This document shows, piece after piece, positions 25,764 to 34,060 of a DNA stretch of 64,000 bases. Source of the DNA: Bacteroidota bacterium. GTDB lineage: Bacteria > Bacteroidota > Bacteroidia > B-17B0 > Aurantibacillaceae. The stretch's first letter is position 1, and each line of letters begins with the position of its first letter. The notes under the pieces were generated by a model. That model was not told the origin of the DNA. It made no database searches and saw only the letters and a list, made by a program, of their open reading frames with translations. The stretch lies in contig JAFDXR010000003.1 of the NCBI GenBank assembly GCA_018267825.1, positions 390,952 through 454,951 on the forward strand, written 5' to 3'. The position numbers were made by a program, and so were the translations under genes.

Positions 25764-26603
25764 ATGAAAACCTTAAGTATCCTCACCGCAGCCATCTGTC
25801 TCATTACGGCTTCGATCCATGCGCAAACCGTGGTTTATGGAGGCAACCCAAACCATCATCCCAAAGACAACGGCTATAACCAGCCTAACACGCAGAACAA
25901 CGATCATCCATCCAAAAAAATGGGATATGGCAATAATGGCTGGTACAACAACGGCCCGGGCTGGGGAGGCAATGTCAATATATCTTTCGGCAACAACCCC
26001 TCTTACGGCTATCCGCAATATGGCTACAACAATTATTATGGTAATGGTTATTACAGCATGAGAAAAGCAGCGCGCTATGCCATCAATAAAAGTGGTGCCA
26101 TGCTCAACAATGCCACCTGGTACGAGAGCTGGGACAATATGTATTCGCCTATGCTTGCCAAAGCCATAAGGCATCAGCAATATGCTCGACAATTATATTA
26201 CTGGGGCGATTACGCAGGTGCCTACAATCATGCTGAACGCGCAGCCTACCTGGCCGGTTACGTCATATCGTTTTACAATAATCCCGGCGCATATAATAAT
26301 GGCCCTTATAACGGCGGCCCTGTAAACAACTACCCGAATCCTTACAGCGATCCATACAACCCATACTACAAACAAAGCAACCCGGATGCTACCAACGATC
26401 CGGCTTATCAACCCGGCGATGATGCTGGATTCAAAAAACAAAAAGAAACAACAGAGCCCTCCGGCCAGGATACAAACAAACCTGCAGAGCTTAGCATAAA
26501 ACGTACAGGAAACAGTGAGCTCGATTCCAGATTACCGGCATCGACCCAGGATGATAAAACCCTTTTGAAATCTATCAAAACAAACGAGCTCCTGGTTGAA
26601 TAA
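25764..26603 (+). CDS. Asn/Gly/Tyr-rich secreted protein, function unknown
   Basis: A 279-residue exported protein with signal peptide 1-20 (ends IHAQ). Two low-complexity regions (about 25-98 and 172-205), rich in Asn, Gly, Tyr, Pro and His, flank a helical block (98-170). The helical block includes RKAARYAINKSG, LAKAIRHQQYARQLYYWGDY and AYNHAERAAYLAGYVI, which looks like paired TPR-like helices. The tail (205-279) is charged and probably disordered. I recognise no family. It stands alone between the palindrome array and its own terminator. Confidence 0.82.
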   Translation: MKTLSILTAAICLITASIHAQTVVYGGNPNHHPKDNGYNQPNTQNNDHPSKKMGYGNNGWYNNGPGWGGNVNISFGNNPSYGYPQYGYNNYYGNGYYSMRKAARYAINKSGAMLNNATWYESWDNMYSPMLAKAIRHQQYARQLYYWGDYAGAYNHAERAAYLAGYVISFYNNPGAYNNGPYNGGPVNNYPNPYSDPYNPYYKQSNPDATNDPAYQPGDDAGFKKQKETTEPSGQDTNKPAELSIKRTGNSELDSRLPASTQDDKTLLKSIKTNELLVE

Positions 26604-26620
26604 GCGCCTGTTTCCCAATT

Positions 26621-26650
26621 AAAAGCCCGGTTATAACAAGCCGGGCTTTT
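26621..26650 (+). terminator. Rho-independent terminator
   Basis: AAAAGCCCGG pairs perfectly with CCGGGCTTTT across a 10-base loop, followed by further T-rich sequence. It closes the Asn/Gly/Tyr-rich protein gene just before the lnt promoter element. Confidence 0.85.
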
Positions 26651-26655
26651 TCTTT

Positions 26656-26663
26656 TATATTTG
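26656..26663 (+). promoter_or_regulatory. -7 promoter element of lnt
   Basis: TATATTTG matches TAnnTTTG and ends 4 bases before the GTG start at 26668. The -33 position falls in the preceding terminator and has no TTG. Confidence 0.5.
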
Positions 26664-26667
26664 CTAT

Positions 26668-28266
26668 GTGCTAAAAAAGCCCCATAACCTTCTGCTGGCC
26701 TTATTCAGTGGTCTGCTGCTCAGTCTGGCCTGGTTCAGTCCATTCACAGGCTTTATCTTCATTGCCCTGGTGCCATTGCTGATCATCGAAGATCGTTTTG
26801 CCTCTTCACCTGAAATGAAACGGCGTAAGCTGAAACTAACGGGCCTTTCTTACCTCGTGTTTTTTATCTGGAACCTTTGTGTTACCTGGTGGGTTTACTT
26901 TGCATCGCTGGGTGGAGCCTGCCTGGCTATTATTGTAAACGCCCTGCTTATGTGCGGTGTGTTTATGATCTTTCATAACATCCGCTTGCGGATCAACAAA
27001 CCCTGGACCATCTGGCTGCTTATTCCGGTATGGCTGGCGTGGGAATTCGGACACACCTTATGGGATCTTTCCTGGACCTGGCTCACGCTGGGCAATGTAT
27101 TTGCCTTTCAGCATAACTGGGTTCAATGGTATGAATATACAGGGGTTTCGGGAGGAAGCCTCTGGGTACTGACCGTGAATATTCTTTTATTCAGGCTCAT
27201 CAAAAATGAAACACTTCGCCTAACAAAAATTTCCTTACCGCTTGCTGTTGTTGCGCTTCCAATAATCCTGTCGTATGGCATTAAAGGACTTGCCGACATA
27301 AACATCACCTTACCGAAAAAGCCCGTTAACATTGTGATTGTGCAACCCAATGTGGACCCCTACAATGAAAAGTTTTTTGTAGAGCCTGAGATCCAGCTCA
27401 ACAACCTGCTCAAACTGATCGATGGAAAAGTAGATAGTCAGACCGATTACCTGGTGCTGCCGGAAACCTTTCTCACGGAGAACATCTGGGAAAACGAACT
27501 CAACGAATCGCTCTCCATCCGTTTTCTGCGTGAAAACATTCTGCGTAAATTTCCGCAACTGCGTATTATTACCGGGGCATCAACCATGCGTTTATTCAAA
27601 CCCGGCGAAGTTGTCTCATCTACTGCCAGAAAATTTACCGATGCCAATGCCTATTACGATTTTTTCAATACAGCCCTGCAGCTTGACACCTCGCAGGTAA
27701 TCGGCATTTATCACAAATCCAAACTGGTACCCGGTGTAGAACGTATGCCTTTCCCGGCCTTGCTGAAACCGCTTGAAAAGCTCGCCATCGATATGGGCGG
27801 CACCATGGGAAGCCTGGGTACTCAGGAGGAACGTACTGTGTTTTTCAACACCGACAAATCGCATGGTATAGCACCTGTTGTATGCTACGAAAGTGTTTAT
27901 GGCGACTATGTATCGGAATATGTCCGGAATGGCGCCAACCTTATTTTTATTATCACCAACGATGGCTGGTGGGAAGATACCCCGGGTTATAAACAACACC
28001 TGGCCTATGGCACGCTGCGTGCTATCGAAACCCGCTGTCCCATTGCCCGGAGTGCCAACACAGGCATCTCCTGTTTTATCGATCAGTTCGGCGACATATC
28101 GCAGCCAACAGCTTGGTGGGAACCTGCTGTTATCAAAGGATCCCTGGTGCCTGCCCATGAAAAAACCCTGTTTGTAAAGGTTGGCGATCTTATTTCCCGG
28201 ATTTCTGTAATTATAGCCCTTCTGGCCGCTATTTTCTCCCAATATTTACGCTTTAAAAAACGCTAA
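26668..28266 (+). CDS. lnt: Apolipoprotein N-acyltransferase
   Basis: A 532-residue inner-membrane enzyme adding the third acyl chain to lipoproteins. The start is GTG; an overlapping ATG at 26666 meets a stop at once. About six spans (10-40, 58-80, 84-103, 113-130, 160-176, 188-203) precede the nitrilase-like periplasmic domain. The catalytic triad is visible as Glu266 (LVLPETF), Lys350 (IYHKSKLVP) and Cys406 (VVCYESVYGD), and one last C-terminal span follows. At least four lipoproteins in this window would be substrates. The GTG start and promoter element are nearly adjacent. Confidence 0.96.
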   Translation: MLKKPHNLLLALFSGLLLSLAWFSPFTGFIFIALVPLLIIEDRFASSPEMKRRKLKLTGLSYLVFFIWNLCVTWWVYFASLGGACLAIIVNALLMCGVFMIFHNIRLRINKPWTIWLLIPVWLAWEFGHTLWDLSWTWLTLGNVFAFQHNWVQWYEYTGVSGGSLWVLTVNILLFRLIKNETLRLTKISLPLAVVALPIILSYGIKGLADINITLPKKPVNIVIVQPNVDPYNEKFFVEPEIQLNNLLKLIDGKVDSQTDYLVLPETFLTENIWENELNESLSIRFLRENILRKFPQLRIITGASTMRLFKPGEVVSSTARKFTDANAYYDFFNTALQLDTSQVIGIYHKSKLVPGVERMPFPALLKPLEKLAIDMGGTMGSLGTQEERTVFFNTDKSHGIAPVVCYESVYGDYVSEYVRNGANLIFIITNDGWWEDTPGYKQHLAYGTLRAIETRCPIARSANTGISCFIDQFGDISQPTAWWEPAVIKGSLVPAHEKTLFVKVGDLISRISVIIALLAAIFSQYLRFKKR

Positions 28267-28322
28267 AAAAACGTACCTTTACCCCCGTTATTTTAGTTTG
28301 AGACACTTTAAAATCCCTATAT

Positions 28323-29729
28323 ATGGAAAAATTTGATGTTACTGTAATTGGCTCCGGCCCGGGCGGGTATGTGGCAGCCATCCGCTGTGCCCAGCTTGGT
28401 ATGAAAACGGCTCTTATCGAACGTTATGCCACCCTTGGCGGAACCTGCCTGAATGTAGGCTGTATTCCATCCAAAGCCATGCTCGATTCGTCTGAGCATT
28501 ATTACAATGCGGTGCATCATTTTGAAGAACATGGGATCGAAGTAAAAAACCCGAAAGTAAACATCAAACAGATGGTTGAACGTAAACGCGGTGTTGTAAA
28601 AATGACCTGCGACGGTATCAACTTTCTGATGAAAAAAAATAAAATCACCGTATTTACCGGTCATGGAAGTTTTGTAAATAAAACGACCATCGAAATTGCA
28701 AAAGCCGACGGCACCAAAGAGCAGATCGAATCGGTGAAAACCATCATTGCGACCGGGTCCAAACCATCTTCGTTACCCGGCATTGAAATTGACAAAAAAC
28801 GTGTCATTACATCTACCGAAGCCCTTGAACTTTCTGAGGTTCCGAAACACATGATCGTGATCGGCGGTGGTGTTATTGGCCTGGAGCTGGGTAGTGTATA
28901 TGCACGCCTTGGCGCTAAAGTTTCTGTAGTTGAATTTATGGATGGCCTCATTCCGACTATGGATAAAGGACTTGGAAAAGAACTTCAGCGTGTATTAAAG
29001 AAAAACCTCGGCTTTGAATTCTATTTCAACCACAAAGTGACCGGCGTTACCAGCAAAGGAAAAGAAGTAACTGTAAATGCTGATAATAAAAACGGCGAGA
29101 AAATTGAAATCAAAGGCGATTACTGCCTCGTGGCAGTTGGTCGTCGCCCGTATACAGAAAATTTAGGCCTGGATAAAGCCGGTGTAAAGCTGGATAACCG
29201 CGGCCGTATTGAAACAGATGATCACCTGAAAACCAACGTGGATAATATTTACGCCATCGGTGATGTTGTGAAAGGCGCTATGCTTGCACACAAAGCCGAA
29301 GAAGAAGGTGTATATGTGGCCGAGTTACTGGCCGGACAAAAACCACACATGAACTACAACCTCATTCCGGGTGTTGTATATACATGGCCTGAAGTGGCCG
29401 CTGTTGGCTTCACCGAAGAACAACTGAAAGAACAGGGCAAAAAATATAAAGTCGGATCCTTCCCGTTCAAAGCCAGTGGCCGCGCGCGCGCATCCATGGA
29501 TACAGACGGTTTTGTAAAAGTACTTGCCGATGAAGCCACAGATGAAGTACTCGGTGTTCACATGATCGGTCCGCGCACAGCGGATATGATCGCCGAAGCA
29601 GTTGTGGCTATGGAGTACAGAGCCAGCGCAGAAGACATCGCCCGTATCTGCCATGCCCACCCAACATTTACAGAAAGCTTAAAAGAAGCAGCACTCGATG
29701 CTACTGCCAAACGAGCTATTCATATCTAA
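28323..29729 (+). CDS. lpdA: Dihydrolipoyl dehydrogenase
   Basis: A 468-residue FAD flavoprotein (E3) reoxidising dihydrolipoamide in 2-oxoacid dehydrogenase or glycine cleavage complexes. The N-terminal FAD site is VIGSGPGGYVAA (8-19), the redox disulfide is Cys42/Cys47 in GGTCLNVGCIPSK, the NAD site is VIGGGVIGLELGS, and a second FAD motif is NIYAIGDV. The catalytic dyad His446-Glu451 is in HPTFTE near the C terminus. Length and motifs are complete. No E1/E2 genes are nearby, so the partner complex cannot be told. An element close to the -7 consensus (TACCTTTA) lies at 28274-28281. Confidence 0.97.
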   Translation: MEKFDVTVIGSGPGGYVAAIRCAQLGMKTALIERYATLGGTCLNVGCIPSKAMLDSSEHYYNAVHHFEEHGIEVKNPKVNIKQMVERKRGVVKMTCDGINFLMKKNKITVFTGHGSFVNKTTIEIAKADGTKEQIESVKTIIATGSKPSSLPGIEIDKKRVITSTEALELSEVPKHMIVIGGGVIGLELGSVYARLGAKVSVVEFMDGLIPTMDKGLGKELQRVLKKNLGFEFYFNHKVTGVTSKGKEVTVNADNKNGEKIEIKGDYCLVAVGRRPYTENLGLDKAGVKLDNRGRIETDDHLKTNVDNIYAIGDVVKGAMLAHKAEEEGVYVAELLAGQKPHMNYNLIPGVVYTWPEVAAVGFTEEQLKEQGKKYKVGSFPFKASGRARASMDTDGFVKVLADEATDEVLGVHMIGPRTADMIAEAVVAMEYRASAEDIARICHAHPTFTESLKEAALDATAKRAIHI

Positions 29730-29741
29730 CTCTAAACTGAA

Positions 29742-29778
29742 GCGCAGGATTTTGTATCATCAATATAAAGTCCTGCGC
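29742..29778. repeat. 12-bp inverted repeat between lpdA and hemH
   Basis: GCGCAGGATTTT (29742-29753) pairs with AAAGTCCTGCGC (29767-29778) with a single T-G wobble and a 13-base loop. No T run follows on the plus strand, so it is not a standard terminator. It ends 11 bases before the hemH ATG and could sequester or shape the start region. Confidence 0.65.
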
Positions 29779-29789
29779 CTGAAGCGTAC

Positions 29790-30803
29790 ATGAAAACAGC
29801 CATTTTACTCATCAACCTTGGAACACCGGACAGTCCCGGTACAACCAACGTCAGAAAATACCTTACCCAGTTTCTTAATGATCCGCGTGTAATCGACATT
29901 TCTGCTGCTGGCAGAGCGGTGCTGGTAAATGGCATTATTGTTCCTTTTCGCGCACCGAAATCGGCAAAGCTTTATCAGAAAATATGGACTGAAGAAGGAT
30001 CGCCTTTACTGATCTATACACGCGACCTGGCTAAAAAACTCCAGGAGCAGGTTGGTGCCAATTACATTGTTGACTTTGCGATGCGCTATCAGAAACCAAG
30101 TATCGAAAGCGTACTCAATAAACTGCGTGGCGAAAAACCCTCTAAAATAATTATTGTACCCCTCTATCCTCAGTACGCCTCTTCATCTACCGGCTCTACC
30201 ATTGAAGCGGTGATGAAAGAACTGGCAGGCTGGGAAGTGATTCCCGATATCAGCATCAAGAGTAAATTCTTTGACAGCGAACATTACATCGATGCCCTCG
30301 TTGATTCGGCCAAGGATTACGACCTGCAGGCCTACGACCATATTCTGTTCAGCTACCATGGTTTGCCGGAACGCCAGATCCGGAAAGCATCGGCACACTA
30401 TGGCTCTGACACCTGCCAGATGGGATCCTGCTGCGATAAGATCACAAAAAACAATCAGTTCTGCTACCGCGCCAATTGCTTTGAAACATCACGCCAATTG
30501 GTAAAACGCTTGCAGATTCCGGAAGGAAAATACACCAGCACATTTCAATCACGTCTCGACGATAAATGGCTGAAACCTTATTCCGATAAGGTTATTGAAG
30601 ATCTTGCAAAGAAAGGTGTTAAAAAATTATTGGTGTTCTCACCTGCTTTTGTGGCCGATTGCCTTGAAACCATTTATGAAATCGGAACGGAATACAATGA
30701 GATATTCAAAGAGCACGGTGGTGAAAGTGTTACACTTGTGAAGAGCCTCAATACAAACGACGCCTGGGTAAAAGCCCTTGAAAAAATTGCACTGAACGAT
30801 TAA
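29790..30803 (+). CDS. hemH: Ferrochelatase
   Basis: A 337-residue enzyme inserting iron into protoporphyrin IX, the last step of heme synthesis. LLINLGTPD (7-14), PLYPQYASSSTGST (124-137), the catalytic His190 in SYHGLPERQ and Glu293 in ADCLETIYEIG are all present. Residues 209-230 hold five cysteines (209, 214, 215, 225, 230) in a segment that could bind an iron-sulfur cluster, as some bacterial ferrochelatases do; that is inference. No other heme genes are nearby. The gene is convergent with the next T9SS gene, with a 43-base gap lacking a clear terminator. Confidence 0.97.
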   Translation: MKTAILLINLGTPDSPGTTNVRKYLTQFLNDPRVIDISAAGRAVLVNGIIVPFRAPKSAKLYQKIWTEEGSPLLIYTRDLAKKLQEQVGANYIVDFAMRYQKPSIESVLNKLRGEKPSKIIIVPLYPQYASSSTGSTIEAVMKELAGWEVIPDISIKSKFFDSEHYIDALVDSAKDYDLQAYDHILFSYHGLPERQIRKASAHYGSDTCQMGSCCDKITKNNQFCYRANCFETSRQLVKRLQIPEGKYTSTFQSRLDDKWLKPYSDKVIEDLAKKGVKKLLVFSPAFVADCLETIYEIGTEYNEIFKEHGGESVTLVKSLNTNDAWVKALEKIALND

Positions 30804-30846
30804 GCTTCCTTCTTTCCTGAAATAACATCAGCGGGCCCTTATCGGG

Positions 30847-32406
30847 TTATTGGCCTATATACACTTTTTGATTTACCTGCTCCGAACTTCCCTGCAAATG
30901 CAACATGTACCAGCCCTGCGAAAGTGTACCTACGGGCAATTTAATTGTACTGGCGCCTTTCACGGCATGCACATCATCTGAAATAATCCGGCGACCGAGC
31001 ATATCATAAACAGTCCAGGTAAAATCATCATCGTGATTCAGGATTGTCTGCATATACAAACTGCCATCTGCTGTGTTGTATACATGAACCTGGTCGCGGG
31101 TTTCACCGCATCCGCTAATCGATATTGTTTTGAGAACCTTGCTGATTCCTGTATTATCCGTCTGCGAAATTCTGTAATACAGAACTCCATCCGTATTAGA
31201 CCCTGGGTCGGTATAATTATAATGCATGGTGCTTCCGCTGTTTCCACTACCATTCACTGTAGCAATGCCGGTATAATGTATACCGTCTCTGCTGCGTTCG
31301 ATCGTAAACAAAAGATTGTTTTTCTCAGAGGCCGTGCTCCAGGTTATAAACACATCATTGCCCATACAGGTTGCTTCAAAAGAGGTGAGTTCCACAGGCA
31401 GTGGGGCCAGTAACGACGATAATACCCAGGGCGAAAATGTATTTAATCCGTTTGCTGTAACAGAGCCTACACCACTGGTCACTGCGGCCGCCGATCCTAC
31501 CGGTGGTTCCCATGCTGTGCCGTTCCAGTGCTGTGCTCCCAACTGACCGGTCTGATAAGGAGAAGTCAATGTATTTTCGGAACCACGGTAGCTGAAAGTA
31601 ACATTCGCCGTGACAGCACTGCTCGATGTAATATTCCACCAACGATCTATAACCACCTGAACAGATCCGTCTGCCCCGATAATCGGACTATACATATGAG
31701 TCACAGCACCTACATTACTGGCGCCTGCCCAGGGGGTATTACTGGCATTGGATGTAGCGCGGGTCGATACCTCCACATAATCTGAGGCGCCCATGGCCGA
31801 TGTGATATTGAATGTAAATGGAATCTGTGTTCCGGATACGCCAAACGGGTAAACGTGAGAGCCCGTGCTTGTGCGTGTATACCAGCGTACAAGACTTGGA
31901 TTTACGGCAACATTCGTTTCACTGATGATATAACCCGTGGAACTGGTAATAGCACTTGCCGCACTATTTGTAACATCCAGCCTGTTGCCGTTCAGGTCGA
32001 GCGGCAATGCTCCCAGTGCCAATACACCGTTGTATACCGATTGTCCGCCAACCGTTGTATTGAGCAGCAATGTTTTGGTACCACTACCGCTTAAGGTGAG
32101 GTTATTGAACTTGGTGGAATTGCTTCCGCCAATGCTCTGTGATGCACCGGCCAGAACCACACCGCCGCCATCCACGGTAAAACCGACATTTGCGGCATTG
32201 TTGATCCAGTTGCCCAATAACGTTATACTGGATGTAGCGCTTGGTGTAATGCTACCTCCCGACTGGCTGGTATAATGCCCCGTGGAGCCATCGATATAAA
32301 CCTGGCCACCTCCCGAAAACACAATGCTCGCTCCGTTATTCAACAGACCTTGTGCCCATGTCAAAGCCGGGCTCATTAACAGAACCGATAACGTATAGCG
32401 TTTCAT
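30847..32406 (-). CDS. Secreted T9SS type A sorting domain protein with beta-rich repeats
   Basis: A 519-residue exoprotein with signal peptide 1-18 (ends TWAQ). Residues 20-330 are Gly/Ser/Thr/Asn rich, with short strands such as NNLTLSGSGTKTLLLN, suggesting a beta-solenoid or adhesin-like body; no catalytic motif is seen. The segment LPVELTSFEATCMGNDVFITWSTAS (about 336-360) is the junction common in Bacteroidota exoproteins just before an Ig/FN3-like domain. The T9SS sorting region is at the C terminus (YDMLGRRII, QGWYMLHLQG). Its ATG overlaps the stop of the upstream gene by four bases, so the pair is translationally coupled. Confidence 0.85.
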   Translation of the reverse strand: MKRYTLSVLLMSPALTWAQGLLNNGASIVFSGGGQVYIDGSTGHYTSQSGGSITPSATSSITLLGNWINNAANVGFTVDGGGVVLAGASQSIGGSNSTKFNNLTLSGSGTKTLLLNTTVGGQSVYNGVLALGALPLDLNGNRLDVTNSAASAITSSTGYIISETNVAVNPSLVRWYTRTSTGSHVYPFGVSGTQIPFTFNITSAMGASDYVEVSTRATSNASNTPWAGASNVGAVTHMYSPIIGADGSVQVVIDRWWNITSSSAVTANVTFSYRGSENTLTSPYQTGQLGAQHWNGTAWEPPVGSAAAVTSGVGSVTANGLNTFSPWVLSSLLAPLPVELTSFEATCMGNDVFITWSTASEKNNLLFTIERSRDGIHYTGIATVNGSGNSGSTMHYNYTDPGSNTDGVLYYRISQTDNTGISKVLKTISISGCGETRDQVHVYNTADGSLYMQTILNHDDDFTWTVYDMLGRRIISDDVHAVKGASTIKLPVGTLSQGWYMLHLQGSSEQVNQKVYIGQ

Positions 32407-33680
32407 CGTTTCTCTGTTTTTTGGATTGTTTTCATTTCCATTGGACCCGGGCCTTCCGGGAAGCGCAGATCCTGGTTCAGTGAGCCTTCGCCATTCGCAT
32501 CAACTTCATCTTTACGGTTCGCGGTAATATTCCAGTAAAATTCGACATTTGACGTACCACCCTGTAACTCCACAACATCAAAGCCTGTGGCCGTTTCATT
32601 AGTGACGTATACTCCTTTGCAATCGCCGCGAAGCTGAATAAATACACGAAGCGGATGTTTATCGTTCACCGCAATATTTTTTGAAAATGTGGGATCAATA
32701 TCAATATGCACCCTGCCATTCACAAGTTTGCCGGTACCATAATCCTGGAACAGTACTTCCGGCGCTTCCGGGCAAAACATAATGGCACGTTTCCCTTTGG
32801 CATCAATCACTGATGTTGATACATTTCCGTTTCCATAGATTTTATAAGTTGTTCCCCCGATTCGGGCAGCGACATAAGCATATGGTGTAGAAGAACCACC
32901 GGTGCCGGTACCACTGTATGCGGTACCGAAATACCCTCCTGAAGCGGTTGTTCCTCCGGCGGTAGTGGCAGCATAACCGTATACCCCTGTGGTAAGACCT
33001 GTACCTGCAACGCCTGAACCATTGACAAGCGTACTAACGGTCGAGTTATTGGTGAACCCGCCACCAGTACCGGAGGTAGAGCTATTGGTACCCCAAACGG
33101 CGATACCTGTTGCACTGTTGGAAGTTGCATAAACACCGGCACTCCCCGTACCTGAACCATAGCCATTTATGGCGTATGTGCCGTAGGCTGAAAACACATC
33201 ACCACTGAATGGTGTGGTAGATCCGACAACAAATTCGCCGGTGGCTGCAATCCTGGCACGTTCTGTATTGTTGGCACGAAATGCCAAGGCATTGGCATCT
33301 GTTGTTCCGAGAAAATTGCTGGCAACTGTAGTTCCGGCATTACCCGTCAGTGACCAGTCCTTACCGTTTGTACCTCCAAAAGAAACCCACTTGGCGCCAT
33401 CCCAGTAATAATAACCGGGCGAAACCGCTGTACTGCCGGTTCCGGCTGTGGCTGTATTATAAACAAGTAAAGATGTGGCCGGTGAGGTAACAGGACCAGC
33501 TGAGTTAATTGCCGTTAAGGCAACCCTGGGGATTAATAATCCACTGCTTGAAGATGCTATATCAAGCATGGCACTGGCTGCAGGAGCAGCACCTGACGAG
33601 TTAATAGCAACGTTTTGAGAAAATACCATTTGCAGAAAAGCACAACTGGCAATAAAACTCAGGAGTATTTGTTTTATCAT
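32403..33680 (-). CDS. Secreted repeat-rich tail-fibre/adhesin-like protein
   Basis: A 425-residue exported protein with signal peptide 1-21 (ends VFSQ). An N-terminal segment (NVAINSSGAAPAASAMLDI, then GLLIPRVAL and YYYWDGAKW) is typical of Bacteroidota proteins with phage-tail-fibre-like heads. Residues 150-290 are Gly/Thr/Ser/Ala-rich repeats (GYGSGTGSAGVYA, GGYFGTAYSGTGTGG) suggestive of a beta-helix. The C-terminal domain (300-425) includes HIDIDPTFSKNI and VYVTNETATGFDVVEL. I see no T9SS sorting domain, so export beyond the periplasm may depend on its coupled partner or another route. Function unknown. Confidence 0.83.
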   Translation of the reverse strand: MIKQILLSFIASCAFLQMVFSQNVAINSSGAAPAASAMLDIASSSSGLLIPRVALTAINSAGPVTSPATSLLVYNTATAGTGSTAVSPGYYYWDGAKWVSFGGTNGKDWSLTGNAGTTVASNFLGTTDANALAFRANNTERARIAATGEFVVGSTTPFSGDVFSAYGTYAINGYGSGTGSAGVYATSNSATGIAVWGTNSSTSGTGGGFTNNSTVSTLVNGSGVAGTGLTTGVYGYAATTAGGTTASGGYFGTAYSGTGTGGSSTPYAYVAARIGGTTYKIYGNGNVSTSVIDAKGKRAIMFCPEAPEVLFQDYGTGKLVNGRVHIDIDPTFSKNIAVNDKHPLRVFIQLRGDCKGVYVTNETATGFDVVELQGGTSNVEFYWNITANRKDEVDANGEGSLNQDLRFPEGPGPMEMKTIQKTEKR

Positions 33681-34060
33681 GACAGATTTGTTTTTACGGG
33701 TTTATACAAAATCTTACATACGCAAGAAAAAGCAAGAACTAATTATATTATACGTTTCAGAATACAAAGATGTTTAAAAAATGGTCATTTTTTTTATCCA
33801 ACGGTGAAAGTTAATGTCAAAAATCGTGAAACCCCACCGATAAAGGAACTATATCTTTTTAGTTCTTGCTGTTTTTTGTCACTAAATTGATTTAATTAAC
33901 TTCCCAACATTTGCCGGATTATTAAAATCCTAAAATATAAAAGACAAATTGATGCTTCGGAAAACACCCTTGTTCCTGATCTACAGCTCATCAGCCATCT
34001 CAATCCGCTTGTAGTCCTGTTACCCGCTGCTTCTCGATGAAATTGTATTATTTTTGCGCC
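33681..34060. other. Divergent intergenic region with an 11-bp spaced inverted repeat
   Basis: An AT-rich 380-base gap between divergent secreted-protein genes, without a convincing ORF. It holds a perfect inverted repeat, AGCAAGAACTA at 33731-33741 and TAGTTCTTGCT at 33860-33870, 118 bases apart. TATTTTTG at 34049-34056 matches the -7 consensus and ends 4 bases before the ATG at 34061. No clear promoter was found for the minus-strand gene. Confidence 0.6.
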
